A stretch of 64,000 nucleotides of DNA from Aestuariibacter sp. GS-14. Lineage in GTDB: Bacteria; Pseudomonadota; Gammaproteobacteria; Enterobacterales; Alteromonadaceae. A program made the translations under genes and the position numbers. Shown here piece by piece: positions 45,473-54,291 of this stretch (the stretch's first letter is position 1; each line of letters begins with the position of its first letter). The notes beneath the pieces were generated by a model. That model was not told the origin of the DNA. It did no database searches and was given only the letters and a program-made list of their open reading frames with translations. Location: assembly GCF_006494365.1 (NCBI RefSeq), contig NZ_VHIP01000002.1, forward strand, positions 558,001 through 622,000, read 5' to 3'.

Positions 45473-47164
45473 ATGTCTCGCGCAACACTTGCAATGCTAA
45501 GTGGCTTGCTTGCCACTATGCCACCTATTTTGAATGCTCAGGAGCAAACACCTATCGCAGAAGGCGAAGTGAAGTTTCTTGGCAATATTCACGCCCCAAC
45601 ACAACTTGCCGACTTTTTGCAGTACTGGGATCAGGTTACGCCAGAGAATGCGGGTAAGTGGGGGAGTGTAGAGCGCGAGCGGGACGTAATGAACTGGGCC
45701 GAACTGGATGCCGCTTATCAATTTGCCAAATCCAATAACTTGCCGTTTAAATTGCATGTGCTGGTGTGGGGTAATCAGCAACCAGCCTGGATTGAGAGTT
45801 TATCTGTTGCCGAACAGGAAGCTGAGATCATTGAATGGTTTGAAGCGGTATCGAACCGCTATCCCGAATTAGACATGATTGAAGTGGTTAACGAACCCAT
45901 TAACGATGCGCCTTTTGGTGCCGGCAATGGCAACTATGCCGAAGCCTTGGGTGGCAGCGGTGACACGGGATGGGACTGGATCATTCGTTCGTTTGAATTA
46001 GCCAGAAGCTATTTTCCAAATAGTCAGTTATTGCTCAACGAATATGGTTTACTCAATAGCCCGGAGCGGGCCACCGAATATGCCGGGATCATAGCGCTAC
46101 TAAAAGCGCGCAATTTAATTGATGGGGTAGGTATTCAGGCGCATGCGTTTTCAACGACCGGTTCTGCACAGTCGATTGCCTCAAACCTCCAAATCATCGC
46201 CGATACGGGTGTACCGGTTTATATTACCGAGCTTGATATTGATGGCCCAACAGACGAACAACAGCTAACTGACTACAAAAAGATATTTCCGGTATTGTGG
46301 GAACACGATGCAGTAAAAGGCATTACGCTTTGGGGCTGGCGGCCCGGATTATGGCGGGACGAGCAGGATGCTGAGCTGGTTGACGAAAACGGTAATACCC
46401 GTCCGGCATTAAACTGGCTGCGCGGATACGTGGGCAATACTGCGCCTTTTATCAGTTCTGGTCAGGGCTTTTCCGTACTGGAAACAGCAGCATCCGGTAC
46501 AGTAATTGGCACCTTGCAGGCGAATGATGCCGACGGTAATGATATGTCGTTCTCGCTTTCACCAGCCAATACACCATTTACAGTATCGGCACTCGGTGAC
46601 ATTACTGTTTCTGCCAATAATGCCATTGATTATGAGTCTGCAAACACTTATACCATCACAGTGACCGGTTACGATGGTTATGCCTACAGTAACGCCGTAA
46701 CGGTAGAAATCACCGTACAGGATGCGGATGAAGCACCCGTATTTTCCAGTACGGCATTTTCGGTTGCTGAGAACATTGCCGCAGGTTCGGTAGTGGCACA
46801 GCTTGAGGCAATCGATCCAGAAGGCGCTACGGTAAGTTACTCACTCAGTGGTAGTTCAGATCTGTTTAGTGTGAACAGCGAAACCGGCGCACTTAGCCTG
46901 GCAAATGGGAAAACCCTGGATTACGAAACGGCAACCTCGCACAGTGTTAATGTCTCTGCCAGCGACGGTACACTGAGTACAACAGAAGTGATCGTAATTA
47001 ACGTAACCGATATCAATGATACAACACCAACGCCCGCACCCACACCGAATCAGCCTGCTAAGTCATCGGGTGGCGGTAGTGTCGGCTGGAGTCTGTTAGG
47101 CCTGATGTTATTGCTGTGTTCCCGACTATTCAATCATCGGGCACGCAACAACGTTAACCATTAA
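45473..47164 (+). CDS. GH10 endo-1,4-beta-xylanase with two cadherin-like domains and GlyGly-CTERM tail
   Basis: A 563-residue secreted enzyme. After a signal peptide (ending NAQEQ) the GH10 barrel covers ~35-320: TPENAGKW, HVLVWG, acid/base Glu141 in VNEPIND, nucleophile Glu253 in ITELDI and WGWRPGLW. Two cadherin-like domains follow (~325-412 and ~415-507), each with Asp-rich calcium-type motifs such as NDADGND and IDYES. The C-terminus has a Pro/Ser linker, GGGSVGWSL, one hydrophobic helix and a basic end: the GlyGly-CTERM signal cleaved by rhombosortase after type II secretion. It should degrade xylan at or outside the cell surface. AGAAGGA precedes the ATG. Confidence 0.92.
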   Translation: MSRATLAMLSGLLATMPPILNAQEQTPIAEGEVKFLGNIHAPTQLADFLQYWDQVTPENAGKWGSVERERDVMNWAELDAAYQFAKSNNLPFKLHVLVWGNQQPAWIESLSVAEQEAEIIEWFEAVSNRYPELDMIEVVNEPINDAPFGAGNGNYAEALGGSGDTGWDWIIRSFELARSYFPNSQLLLNEYGLLNSPERATEYAGIIALLKARNLIDGVGIQAHAFSTTGSAQSIASNLQIIADTGVPVYITELDIDGPTDEQQLTDYKKIFPVLWEHDAVKGITLWGWRPGLWRDEQDAELVDENGNTRPALNWLRGYVGNTAPFISSGQGFSVLETAASGTVIGTLQANDADGNDMSFSLSPANTPFTVSALGDITVSANNAIDYESANTYTITVTGYDGYAYSNAVTVEITVQDADEAPVFSSTAFSVAENIAAGSVVAQLEAIDPEGATVSYSLSGSSDLFSVNSETGALSLANGKTLDYETATSHSVNVSASDGTLSTTEVIVINVTDINDTTPTPAPTPNQPAKSSGGGSVGWSLLGLMLLLCSRLFNHRARNNVNH

Positions 47165-47167
47165 GGG

Positions 47168-48175
47168 TTACGGCCAGTGATGGCGCTCGTTGAGCATGGT
47201 TAGCATACAGTGGGTGAGGCTATCTCCCAGTTCTTTTTTGTGTTGCCAGGTATCTTCAAGCGCCACTTCTACCACGTTGCCTCGATCAGTGGCCACCATG
47301 ATCGCCGTTTTGCCTTGCTCTATGCTTCTAACCGCCTGCACACCCAACGTAGTCGCGAGAATGCGATCCTGGCTAACTGGCGAGCCTCCGCGCTGAACAT
47401 GGCCTAAAATAACCGGACGAACTTCGCCCTTAGTCAGGGTTTCCAGAGATTCGGCTAATGCATTGATGCCTGAGGGCCATAGGTTTTCGGTAAGCACGAT
47501 GATATAACTTTCGTGACCATAGCGCTGACGGTGAATGGTAAGCTGATGCTGAATGTCGTTCAGCGTTGTTTGTGGGTCGGTAAACAACTCCGGCAGGATC
47601 ACGTAGTTCGCGGCTCCGGCAACAGCTGCACTCGCGCCAAGAAAGCCAGCATGACGGCCCATTACTTCCACTAAAAAGATCCGTTCAAACGCATCTGCCG
47701 TGTCGCGTACTTTATCAATTGAAGACACCGCTGTATCTATCGCCGTGTAATAGCCAATGGTGGCATCGCACCCATAAATGTCATTGTCGATAGTGCCAGG
47801 CAGGCCAATCACCTGACCTTTCCAAAACTTACCTAAATGCACTGCACCGCGAAACGAACCGTCACCGCCAATCACAATCAGTGCATCTATGGCCAGTTCA
47901 TCCAGGTTGTTGGCAGCCAACTGACCCGACGCGTCTTCCTTGAAGGTTTTACAGCGTGCACTACGCAAAATGGTGCCACCGCGCTGAATAATATTGTGCA
48001 CTTTTTTACTGTCCAGCTGACGCCAGTTTTGTTCCAACAAACCGTTATAACCATGCTCGTAGCCAATAATAGTGTGACCGGCACCTTCACAGGCTACTAC
48101 GATAGCCCGGATACAGGCATTCATACCCGGCGCATCGCCACCTGAGGTTAATACTGCTATGCGTTTACTGGTCAT
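47168..48175 (-). CDS. pfkA: ATP-dependent 6-phosphofructokinase
   Basis: A 335-residue phosphofructokinase, the committed step of glycolysis. GGDAPGMNA binds phosphate, GGDGSFRG is the ATP-type motif (pyrophosphate-type enzymes read GGDDT), PGTIDNDI contains the catalytic Asp, and MGRHAGFLG and GHVQRGG bind fructose 6-phosphate. AAGGA lies six bases before the ATG. It ends four bases from the convergent xylanase stop. Its presence indicates a complete Embden-Meyerhof route, which some Alteromonadales such as Shewanella lack. Confidence 0.95.
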   Translation of the reverse strand: MTSKRIAVLTSGGDAPGMNACIRAIVVACEGAGHTIIGYEHGYNGLLEQNWRQLDSKKVHNIIQRGGTILRSARCKTFKEDASGQLAANNLDELAIDALIVIGGDGSFRGAVHLGKFWKGQVIGLPGTIDNDIYGCDATIGYYTAIDTAVSSIDKVRDTADAFERIFLVEVMGRHAGFLGASAAVAGAANYVILPELFTDPQTTLNDIQHQLTIHRQRYGHESYIIVLTENLWPSGINALAESLETLTKGEVRPVILGHVQRGGSPVSQDRILATTLGVQAVRSIEQGKTAIMVATDRGNVVEVALEDTWQHKKELGDSLTHCMLTMLNERHHWP

Positions 48176-48336
48176 TGCGTGTCCTTAACAATTTGATACA
48201 AAGCCACCGACTGTTGCCAGGGAATCATTGTTCCGTTTACTGGTCGTATGCGTATAGTATATGACACATTATCGTGTCAGGAATATTGCGCTAAGCCAAG
48301 TGTTTAACACTTCGTTGGTAATAACAGGACGTCATT

Positions 48337-49185
48337 GTGAAGAAATTGATTTTGATTTTGGGCATGGTACTGCTAGCGGGTTGCTCCACTAAATTTACCT
48401 ATAATAATCTCGACTGGCTTGTACATTGGTATGTAGATGACTACGTTGAATTAAGTGACCAGCAGGAAAAGTTGTTCGATCAGCATTTTGCCAACTGGAT
48501 GGACTGGCATCGCAACCAGGAGTTGGCGAAATACGTTGAGCATCTTAAAAGGCTGAGATCCGATATCGAAAAAGGTACGTTAACTGCACAGAGTATTGCT
48601 GATCATCTGTGGGCCAGTCGTCAGCACTGGGAACGATTACGCGACCATGTGAGTCCGGAATTGGCAGAATTAGCTAAAAATTTAACCGATGATCAGGTTG
48701 AATCGCTGTTTGACGAACTGAACGAAGAAAATGATGACATAGCTGAGCAACTTGCCGAAGCCGAAAGCAAGTCAGACGCCGAAAATGAAAAAGCGCGGAT
48801 TGCCGATATCGAAGACGGGATAAGTGATTACATTGGCAAACTGTCAGACAAACAACAGGCAATTATTAAACAGCATGCTCCGGATTTTCACGGTACGCGG
48901 GCACTGTGGCTTAGTTATCGGCGTGATTTTCAGAAAGCGGCCAGAGCGTTAATCGACAAGCGCAATGATATGCCTGATTTTGAGGCTCAGTTTATTGTGT
49001 TATTAACCCACCCGGATGAGTTTCGCAGTACAGATTATCGACAACTCCAGCTGCAAAATACGGCGTTGTATGGTCGCATGCTCGAACAAGTGTTTTATAC
49101 CTTATCAGACAAGCAAAAAAACAAGCTAATCAATAAGATTGACGATATGATTAGCGACTTTGAGTATTTGATGAGAAATGACTAG
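48337..49185 (+). CDS. DUF6279 family lipoprotein
   Basis: A 282-residue lipoprotein (lipobox LAGC, Cys16). The opening YNNLDWLVHWYVDDYVELSDQQEKLFD and the later FQKAARALIDKRND are typical of DUF6279, a helical, charged family common in marine gammaproteobacteria with no known function. The middle (~115-155) is Glu/Asp-rich and probably a coiled coil. It is likely attached to the outer membrane facing the periplasm. The EamA transporter gene begins at the next base after its stop. Confidence 0.82.
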   Translation: MKKLILILGMVLLAGCSTKFTYNNLDWLVHWYVDDYVELSDQQEKLFDQHFANWMDWHRNQELAKYVEHLKRLRSDIEKGTLTAQSIADHLWASRQHWERLRDHVSPELAELAKNLTDDQVESLFDELNEENDDIAEQLAEAESKSDAENEKARIADIEDGISDYIGKLSDKQQAIIKQHAPDFHGTRALWLSYRRDFQKAARALIDKRNDMPDFEAQFIVLLTHPDEFRSTDYRQLQLQNTALYGRMLEQVFYTLSDKQKNKLINKIDDMISDFEYLMRND

Positions 49186-50109
49186 GTGGAAACAACCTAC
49201 CGGCCGGTTTTAGGTTTTTCGCTGGCCCTTACCACGGCGGTACTCTGGGGTATCCTGCCACTGTTTTTAATGGTGTGTTTGCAGGTAATGGACAGTCCAA
49301 CGATTACCCTTTACCGCTTTTTTGCTGCAGCGATTGTAGTGGGATTATGGCTTGCATCCCGGGGCGGTCTGCCCAAAGTTTCCCGCTATCCCAAAGCTGT
49401 ATTGCAACTGGCAATTGGATCAACGGTTATGCTGGTGATCAACTACGTATTCAACGTAATGGGTTTACAATATCTGAGTCCGGGTAGTGTGCAGGTGCTA
49501 ATGCAAATTGCGCCTTTTGCCCTAATGATGGGCGGGATCTGGCTTTACCGTGAACAATTCAGCCGATTGCAAGGGTGGGGGGCCGTGTGTTTACTGGTAG
49601 GCTTAACCTTATTCTTTAACCAGCGTTTGCCACAAATTCTCGCTTCTGAAAACGAAGACGTACTGGGCATAGTGTTTATAGTTATTGCTGCTATTACCTG
49701 GGCAGGCTACGCACTGTGTCAGAAATCCATTATGAAAACCATGACAGCAATGCAACTTACCCTGTTTATTTATGTATTGGGTGGGGTAATGTTGTTGCCA
49801 TTCAGCGAGTTGGGCAGCATTGCCAACATGAATGCAGTACAGGGATGGGCGCTGGCATTTTGTTGTGCCAATACACTGGTTGCGTATGGCGCATTTACCG
49901 AAGCTATGCGGGTGTGGTCTGCATCGCGGGTAAGTGCGGTTATTGCTACGGCACCGGTATTTACGTTTATTTCCATGGCCGTTGCCGATGCCATGTTTCC
50001 TCACACATTCGAACAACCACCACTGAGTCTGATTGCTATTGCTGGCGCCGCCATGGTGATTTGTGGTTCGGTTATGGCGGCACTGGGTCGTTCACGCAAG
50101 GCCGCTTAA
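49186..50109 (+). CDS. EamA/DMT-family transporter
   Basis: A 307-residue ten-helix permease made of two EamA repeats (~10-145 and ~160-300). The start FSLALTTAVLWGILPLFL and the second-repeat opening GIVFIVIAAITWAGYALCQK are characteristic. Members export amino acids, purines or other metabolites; the substrate cannot be inferred. The GTG start abuts the TAG of the upstream lipoprotein gene, so translation is probably coupled. Its end overlaps the convergent small lipoprotein gene by four bases. Confidence 0.85.
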   Translation: METTYRPVLGFSLALTTAVLWGILPLFLMVCLQVMDSPTITLYRFFAAAIVVGLWLASRGGLPKVSRYPKAVLQLAIGSTVMLVINYVFNVMGLQYLSPGSVQVLMQIAPFALMMGGIWLYREQFSRLQGWGAVCLLVGLTLFFNQRLPQILASENEDVLGIVFIVIAAITWAGYALCQKSIMKTMTAMQLTLFIYVLGGVMLLPFSELGSIANMNAVQGWALAFCCANTLVAYGAFTEAMRVWSASRVSAVIATAPVFTFISMAVADAMFPHTFEQPPLSLIAIAGAAMVICGSVMAALGRSRKAA

Positions 50110-50435
50110 TTGTCTGAAGCGGCTCCTTTTACCGCGGGTTTATCAATAGCTTCACCAATCGGTTTGCCAATCGGTTGTTCGCCTTTCTTACAAATGGTGT
50201 CGTAGTCGTCGCGGTAATATCTGAAATTCTGGCATTCGCTTTCGAAGCGCTGGCGGGCCGTTAATGCCATTTGTGGATTTTTTGGATTGCGCATGGCTTT
50301 TTCCAGTACCAGGCATTGTTGTTCCTGGTCTTTTACTTCCATGATGTCTTCACATAAATTGCTCTGGGAAGCGCATGCGCTTATCAACAACGGGCTAATT
50401 GCGGCCAGCGAAAATTGCAATATTTTACGGTGCAT
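50106..50435 (-). CDS. Small lipoprotein of unknown function
   Basis: A 109-residue lipoprotein with lipobox LISAC (Cys21) and mature Cys residues at C28-, C41-, C69- and C82-like spacing that could pair. It has a QMALTARQRFESECQNFRYY helix and a Pro/Gly/Lys-rich tail (GKPIGEAIDKP). I do not recognise a family. It overlaps the convergent EamA gene by four bases and lies downstream of the REC-TPR gene with a 40-base gap, so it could be its co-transcribed partner. Confidence 0.65.
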   Translation of the reverse strand: MHRKILQFSLAAISPLLISACASQSNLCEDIMEVKDQEQQCLVLEKAMRNPKNPQMALTARQRFESECQNFRYYRDDYDTICKKGEQPIGKPIGEAIDKPAVKGAASDN

Positions 50436-50475
50436 GAGGTGTCCTTCTATACGGCAACAAAATGAAGGAACTGAA

Positions 50476-52149
50476 CTATCGGGTGGTTACACCTAATCGA
50501 ATCAATTCATCCTGTAAATTCTCAAACTTGGTTTGATGCTGTTCACGCATGGGCGCGTTGTTTACTATTTTATAGACCTGTCGGGCTTCTTTTACCAGTA
50601 TAGGGTCCAGCTTGCCAGACTGTGCAAATAATTTTACCTGGCATTGCAACAGGTTCAGCGCAATACCCGTGTTTACCGGCGATAACCCAAGTGCAGCCGT
50701 AAACGCTTCTTTAGCTTCCGCATACTTTTCTTCCTGATACAGCTGAATACCTCTGCGGTTAATATGGGTGTATTTATCTTCGCCGTCTTTGGCTTCTTCA
50801 CTGAAGCGGGCTATGAGTTTCTGAGATCCGCTATCCAGTTCGGTTTTTTCCTTTTTAAGGGTATCCAATACTCGTCTGACTTCTTCAAATTCCCCTAAAT
50901 TCAACAGCGTTTGAATACTACCGGGTGCCAGCGAGGCAGGGTATTCAGTAAAACGTGATTCGATGCTGATTTGACTGGCCATAATGGTTTTTTTTGCATC
51001 AATAAGCTTGCCATCGATCACATCCACGCGGGCGCTCACAATATCAGTAAAAATATCAATATCGAATGGTTCATCCAAGCGCAGAATCGCATCGTCCTGC
51101 CTGCCGCGCTGTACCAATAACAGGGCTTCTTGCTGAAACCGGTGGCGCTGTGTTTTGTTTTCTGCTGCCTCTGCCGCGTCTAACAAATAGCCAATGTGAT
51201 TACACCAATAACTAATGCGCTTGAATATGGTGTTTTTCGACAACTGCCAGGTTGCCAGCGACGACTCAACCAATAACGGGTAATCACCATTTTTTAACGC
51301 AATCTGACTAGCCAACTGCTGTCTTGCCAGCGAATACGGCGAATACTTGAGCGCAAGCCGCATGTTCTCCATGGCTTCTTCCGGGAAATTGAGGGCGCTT
51401 TTGGCCTGGGCGATTATGTCATGTGCATCGGGATCGTAGCGATTGAGCTCCAGCACTTTCGACGCACATTTTATTGCCAGTTGGAACTCACGCTTTGCCA
51501 GATAAGATTTACCCAGTGCAAGTTGCGCCCACTGCGAGGGGAGCAGTTCAGTTTCGTTTAGCAGCAGTTTAATAGCACCACTGTAGTTGCGTTGTGCCCA
51601 ATAGGTCTCAATCCTAAGGTGCACATATTCGCGGTAGTATATCGCTGGTATGCCTGTGTTTTCAGGTAACGTTTCGGGTAGGGTTTCAAGCAGTGTTTGG
51701 GCTACTGAATACTGATTGTCTGCCAGGGCATTGTACACGTCGTGAAAAAACTGCTTTTTTTGCCAGGCTTTGTTAAGGCGGTTTGTTAACTGCGCCTGTG
51801 AAAAGGGTTTAAGCAAATAATCATCAGGACTGTGCTCAAGTGAGCCTAATACCACTGGCCGTGCAGCATCTGCACTGATCAACAAGAACACCGCTGTGGT
51901 AGGCAGTAATTTGCGGTGCATCAGTTCCTGATACAGCTCGTAGCCATTTTTTTTGTTGGAACCTAAATGCAGATCGCATACCACTATATCTACTTTGTGG
52001 TTACGACAAAACTTGATGGCCTGGTCGGCTTGCGTAGCCATCATTACGTCTTTGGCGCCCAGATTAGTGAGCAAACCTTTCAGTAATACCAGAAAAGGGC
52101 GCTGATCTTCTACAACAAGGATGGATACGTCCTTATATGGTACCCCCAC
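50476..52149 (-). CDS. Response regulator with receiver domain and TPR repeats (second copy)
   Basis: A 557-residue relative of the protein at 27.2 kb. The receiver domain (1-~130) has VVEDQ, Asp in IVVCDLHLGS, LLISADAA and YLLKPFSQ. The remainder is alpha-helical with tetratricopeptide repeats (ALGKSYLAKREFQLAIKCASKVLELN near 210-240; GIQLYQEEKYAEAKEAFTAALGLSP near 465-490). No effector domain or adjacent kinase is present. Length, order and spacing of parts agree with the first copy, so they are probably paralogues with different partners. It is divergent from the unknown protein at 52.2 kb. Confidence 0.85.
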   Translation of the reverse strand: MGVPYKDVSILVVEDQRPFLVLLKGLLTNLGAKDVMMATQADQAIKFCRNHKVDIVVCDLHLGSNKKNGYELYQELMHRKLLPTTAVFLLISADAARPVVLGSLEHSPDDYLLKPFSQAQLTNRLNKAWQKKQFFHDVYNALADNQYSVAQTLLETLPETLPENTGIPAIYYREYVHLRIETYWAQRNYSGAIKLLLNETELLPSQWAQLALGKSYLAKREFQLAIKCASKVLELNRYDPDAHDIIAQAKSALNFPEEAMENMRLALKYSPYSLARQQLASQIALKNGDYPLLVESSLATWQLSKNTIFKRISYWCNHIGYLLDAAEAAENKTQRHRFQQEALLLVQRGRQDDAILRLDEPFDIDIFTDIVSARVDVIDGKLIDAKKTIMASQISIESRFTEYPASLAPGSIQTLLNLGEFEEVRRVLDTLKKEKTELDSGSQKLIARFSEEAKDGEDKYTHINRRGIQLYQEEKYAEAKEAFTAALGLSPVNTGIALNLLQCQVKLFAQSGKLDPILVKEARQVYKIVNNAPMREQHQTKFENLQDELIRLGVTTR

Positions 52150-52243
52150 CAGTCGCTCCTGTTATTTTAAACAACACAATAGACTAAAGAATAATGTTAA
52201 TTTGCCGATTACGCTAGTAAGTCTTTAATACTTAAGAATCATT

Positions 52244-52780
52244 TTGCAAACACAAGCTGCCAGTCAGAATACAGGACAGGTTTCTGGAAAAGTTCCTGGA
52301 CAGGGTTCCGAATTAGCTCAGCGCGCACAGCGTGAGTCTACCTTGAACGTTGCACTGCACCGCAATGCCGACACGTTTAAGTTATACCTGTCGTTATTTG
52401 ATGGTAGCCGCCCGGCAGTGGTGAGTTGGCAGCAAGATCCTGCCATTATCGATGAGGGGTTCCCCCAGCGTCTGAATCACTATCGACGCCCACCAATAGA
52501 AAGCTCAACTGCCTCGCTAAATACCTATTTGCGCTGGCAGCAATCGGTAAGCAAATCGCCTGGCACACCGGCAATTCGCTTTTGGCAATCCATGCATCCC
52601 GACCCGTTAAGCTTTACCAATAACGCCAAAAAGCTGCCTTTTGACGTAACCAGTAACTGTGCGTATACCACTCAGTTGCAACTACAGAAAAGCGAACAGT
52701 CTTCGCTTGTGTTAGGAGCTGAAGAGAGTCCTGCTATGTTGGCAGATACTATTCCGGCATCACAACACCTGTTGATGTAA
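52244..52780 (+). CDS. Protein of unknown function
   Basis: A 178-residue frame that I do not recognise. The N-terminal ~30 residues are Gln/Gly/Ser-rich with a loose repeat (GQVSGKVPGQGSE); the centre contains ADTFKLYLSLFDGSRPAVVSW and a Pro-rich RRPP; the end is Ser/Gln-rich. No signal peptide or helix of membrane type is present. It would start with TTG at 52244, with only a weak site upstream, so the start is doubtful. Codon use looks like the neighbours. It lies divergent from the REC-TPR gene and ahead of the Crp/Fnr gene. Confidence 0.5.
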   Translation: MQTQAASQNTGQVSGKVPGQGSELAQRAQRESTLNVALHRNADTFKLYLSLFDGSRPAVVSWQQDPAIIDEGFPQRLNHYRRPPIESSTASLNTYLRWQQSVSKSPGTPAIRFWQSMHPDPLSFTNNAKKLPFDVTSNCAYTTQLQLQKSEQSSLVLGAEESPAMLADTIPASQHLLM

Positions 52781-52821
52781 ACCCTTGTTAGCTGGTCTGT
52801 ACATTGTGCAGGCATATTGGC

Positions 52822-53565
52822 ATGATGCGGACTATACGTCGTTTCAACTTACGGTATCTCGTGTCAGCTAACACTTCTGTTATACCAGCTGCTTACCCCG
52901 AACTTACTTGTTCAGACTGGTTTTTATCGTTAACAACAACGCAGCAACGGGCATTGCTGAATGTCTGTAAGCCGGTAACTCTTAATCAACGCCAATATTT
53001 GTTTCATCGGGGAGACGCCTTCAACGGATTATATGTGTTGCTGACGGGATCGTTGTGGATAAGTGGTCTGGATAGTACCGGCAGAGAAATTGGGTTAACT
53101 GTAATCAAACCCGGTGAGTGGTTTGGTGAAATAGCCTTGTTTGACGGCCAGCCGCGAACACACGATGTGTTGGCCAGCGAACCGTGTCGCTTATTGCGGA
53201 TCCAAGCCGACAACCTGTATAACCTGATTGATAACGATCCCCATTGGTGGCAATGCTTTGGTCAGTTACTCACTGCCAAGGTAAGGGTATTGTTCCAAAG
53301 TATTGAAGACAGAAGTCAGCCACGCTCTGATGTGAGGCTTGCCAGAAAACTCTATGAATTAGTCCTCCGGGCGCCTGACAATGACGGGGTAACAACATTA
53401 ACCATGGGGCAGGAACAGCTTGGTCTGCTGCTATCGCTGTCTCGTCAGAAAACCAACCAACAGCTAAAACACCTGGCATCATTGGGGATCCTTGATTTGG
53501 CATACGGAAAAATAACGGTGTTATCCACGGCTAAGTTAAAAGACTTTGCACAAGTTGGTAATTAA
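52822..53565 (+). CDS. Crp/Fnr-family transcriptional regulator
   Basis: A ~247-residue regulator. The cyclic-nucleotide-binding fold runs over ~60-150: FHRGDAFNGLYVLLTGSLWIS, then IKPGEWFGEIALFDGQPRTHDVLASEP. The C-terminal helix-turn-helix is TMGQEQLGLLLSLSRQKTNQQLKHLASLGIL. There are no Fnr-type clustered cysteines at the N-terminus, and the ligand pocket is not that of Crp, so the effector is unknown. The start is uncertain: ATG at 52822, TTG at 52804 or GTG at 52861 are possible. It is followed by an Mpo1-like gene 100 bases on. Confidence 0.85.
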   Translation: MMRTIRRFNLRYLVSANTSVIPAAYPELTCSDWFLSLTTTQQRALLNVCKPVTLNQRQYLFHRGDAFNGLYVLLTGSLWISGLDSTGREIGLTVIKPGEWFGEIALFDGQPRTHDVLASEPCRLLRIQADNLYNLIDNDPHWWQCFGQLLTAKVRVLFQSIEDRSQPRSDVRLARKLYELVLRAPDNDGVTTLTMGQEQLGLLLSLSRQKTNQQLKHLASLGILDLAYGKITVLSTAKLKDFAQVGN

Positions 53566-53665
53566 TACCAAATAGATTTTGGCTTGGATTGTCAACTTGG
53601 TGACAGTTTGCCAAAAATGCCCATGCTAACGTGTTATTTCATGTATAAACAGGACAGGGCACAAC

Positions 53666-54208
53666 ATGTTCAACACCTTAGACCAGCAACTCATTCAATA
53701 CGCGAGGTATCATCGCGATCACAGAAATATCCTTACCCATTTCGCCGGTATTCCGCTCATTGTATTTGCGGTACTGACACTCACCAGTTTGCCACAGTGG
53801 CAAATAGTTTTACCGGGTATAGGTGGTACTGTTTTTACCCCGGCATTTGTTATTTGGGTAGCGGCTAACCTTTATTACCTGAAACTCAATGTGTTTTTGG
53901 GCTTTGCCATGGTGTTGTTTACGGCGATATTGTTGCTTGGTGGCCAGTATGTAGCCGGATTAAGCACAGTTATATGGCTAAGCACTGGTATTGGGACGTT
54001 TATTTTTGGTTGGGTGCTGCAGTTTATCGGTCACTACTATGAAGGGAAAAAGCCCGCATTTATAGACGACCTGACCGGTTTGGTGATTGGCCCGTTGTTT
54101 ATCATGGCTGAGTGGTGTTTCGCATTGGGATTCGCTAAGGATTTGCAAAGCAGAATTGATGCCCAGGCAGGTACGGTTAAATACCAATCCAAATCAACGC
54201 GCACATAA
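53666..54208 (+). CDS. Mpo1-like (DUF962) membrane protein, second copy
   Basis: A 180-residue membrane protein with four hydrophobic helices. The family's His residues are conserved: YHRDHRNILTHFAGIPL at the N-terminus and FIGHYYEGKKPAF near the C-terminus. It is longer at the C-terminus than the copy at 42.7 kb and differs in the middle, so it is an old duplication. The family includes the fungal 2-hydroxy fatty acid dioxygenase Mpo1. Substrate in bacteria is unknown. Confidence 0.82.
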   Translation: MFNTLDQQLIQYARYHRDHRNILTHFAGIPLIVFAVLTLTSLPQWQIVLPGIGGTVFTPAFVIWVAANLYYLKLNVFLGFAMVLFTAILLLGGQYVAGLSTVIWLSTGIGTFIFGWVLQFIGHYYEGKKPAFIDDLTGLVIGPLFIMAEWCFALGFAKDLQSRIDAQAGTVKYQSKSTRT

Positions 54209-54291
54209 CCTTTAAACTTGTAGGGATTTTTGCTATCCTCCGCGCCGCATTTTTGCTCTGGTTTTACGTTCCAATTCGCAAAGGTTAACTC

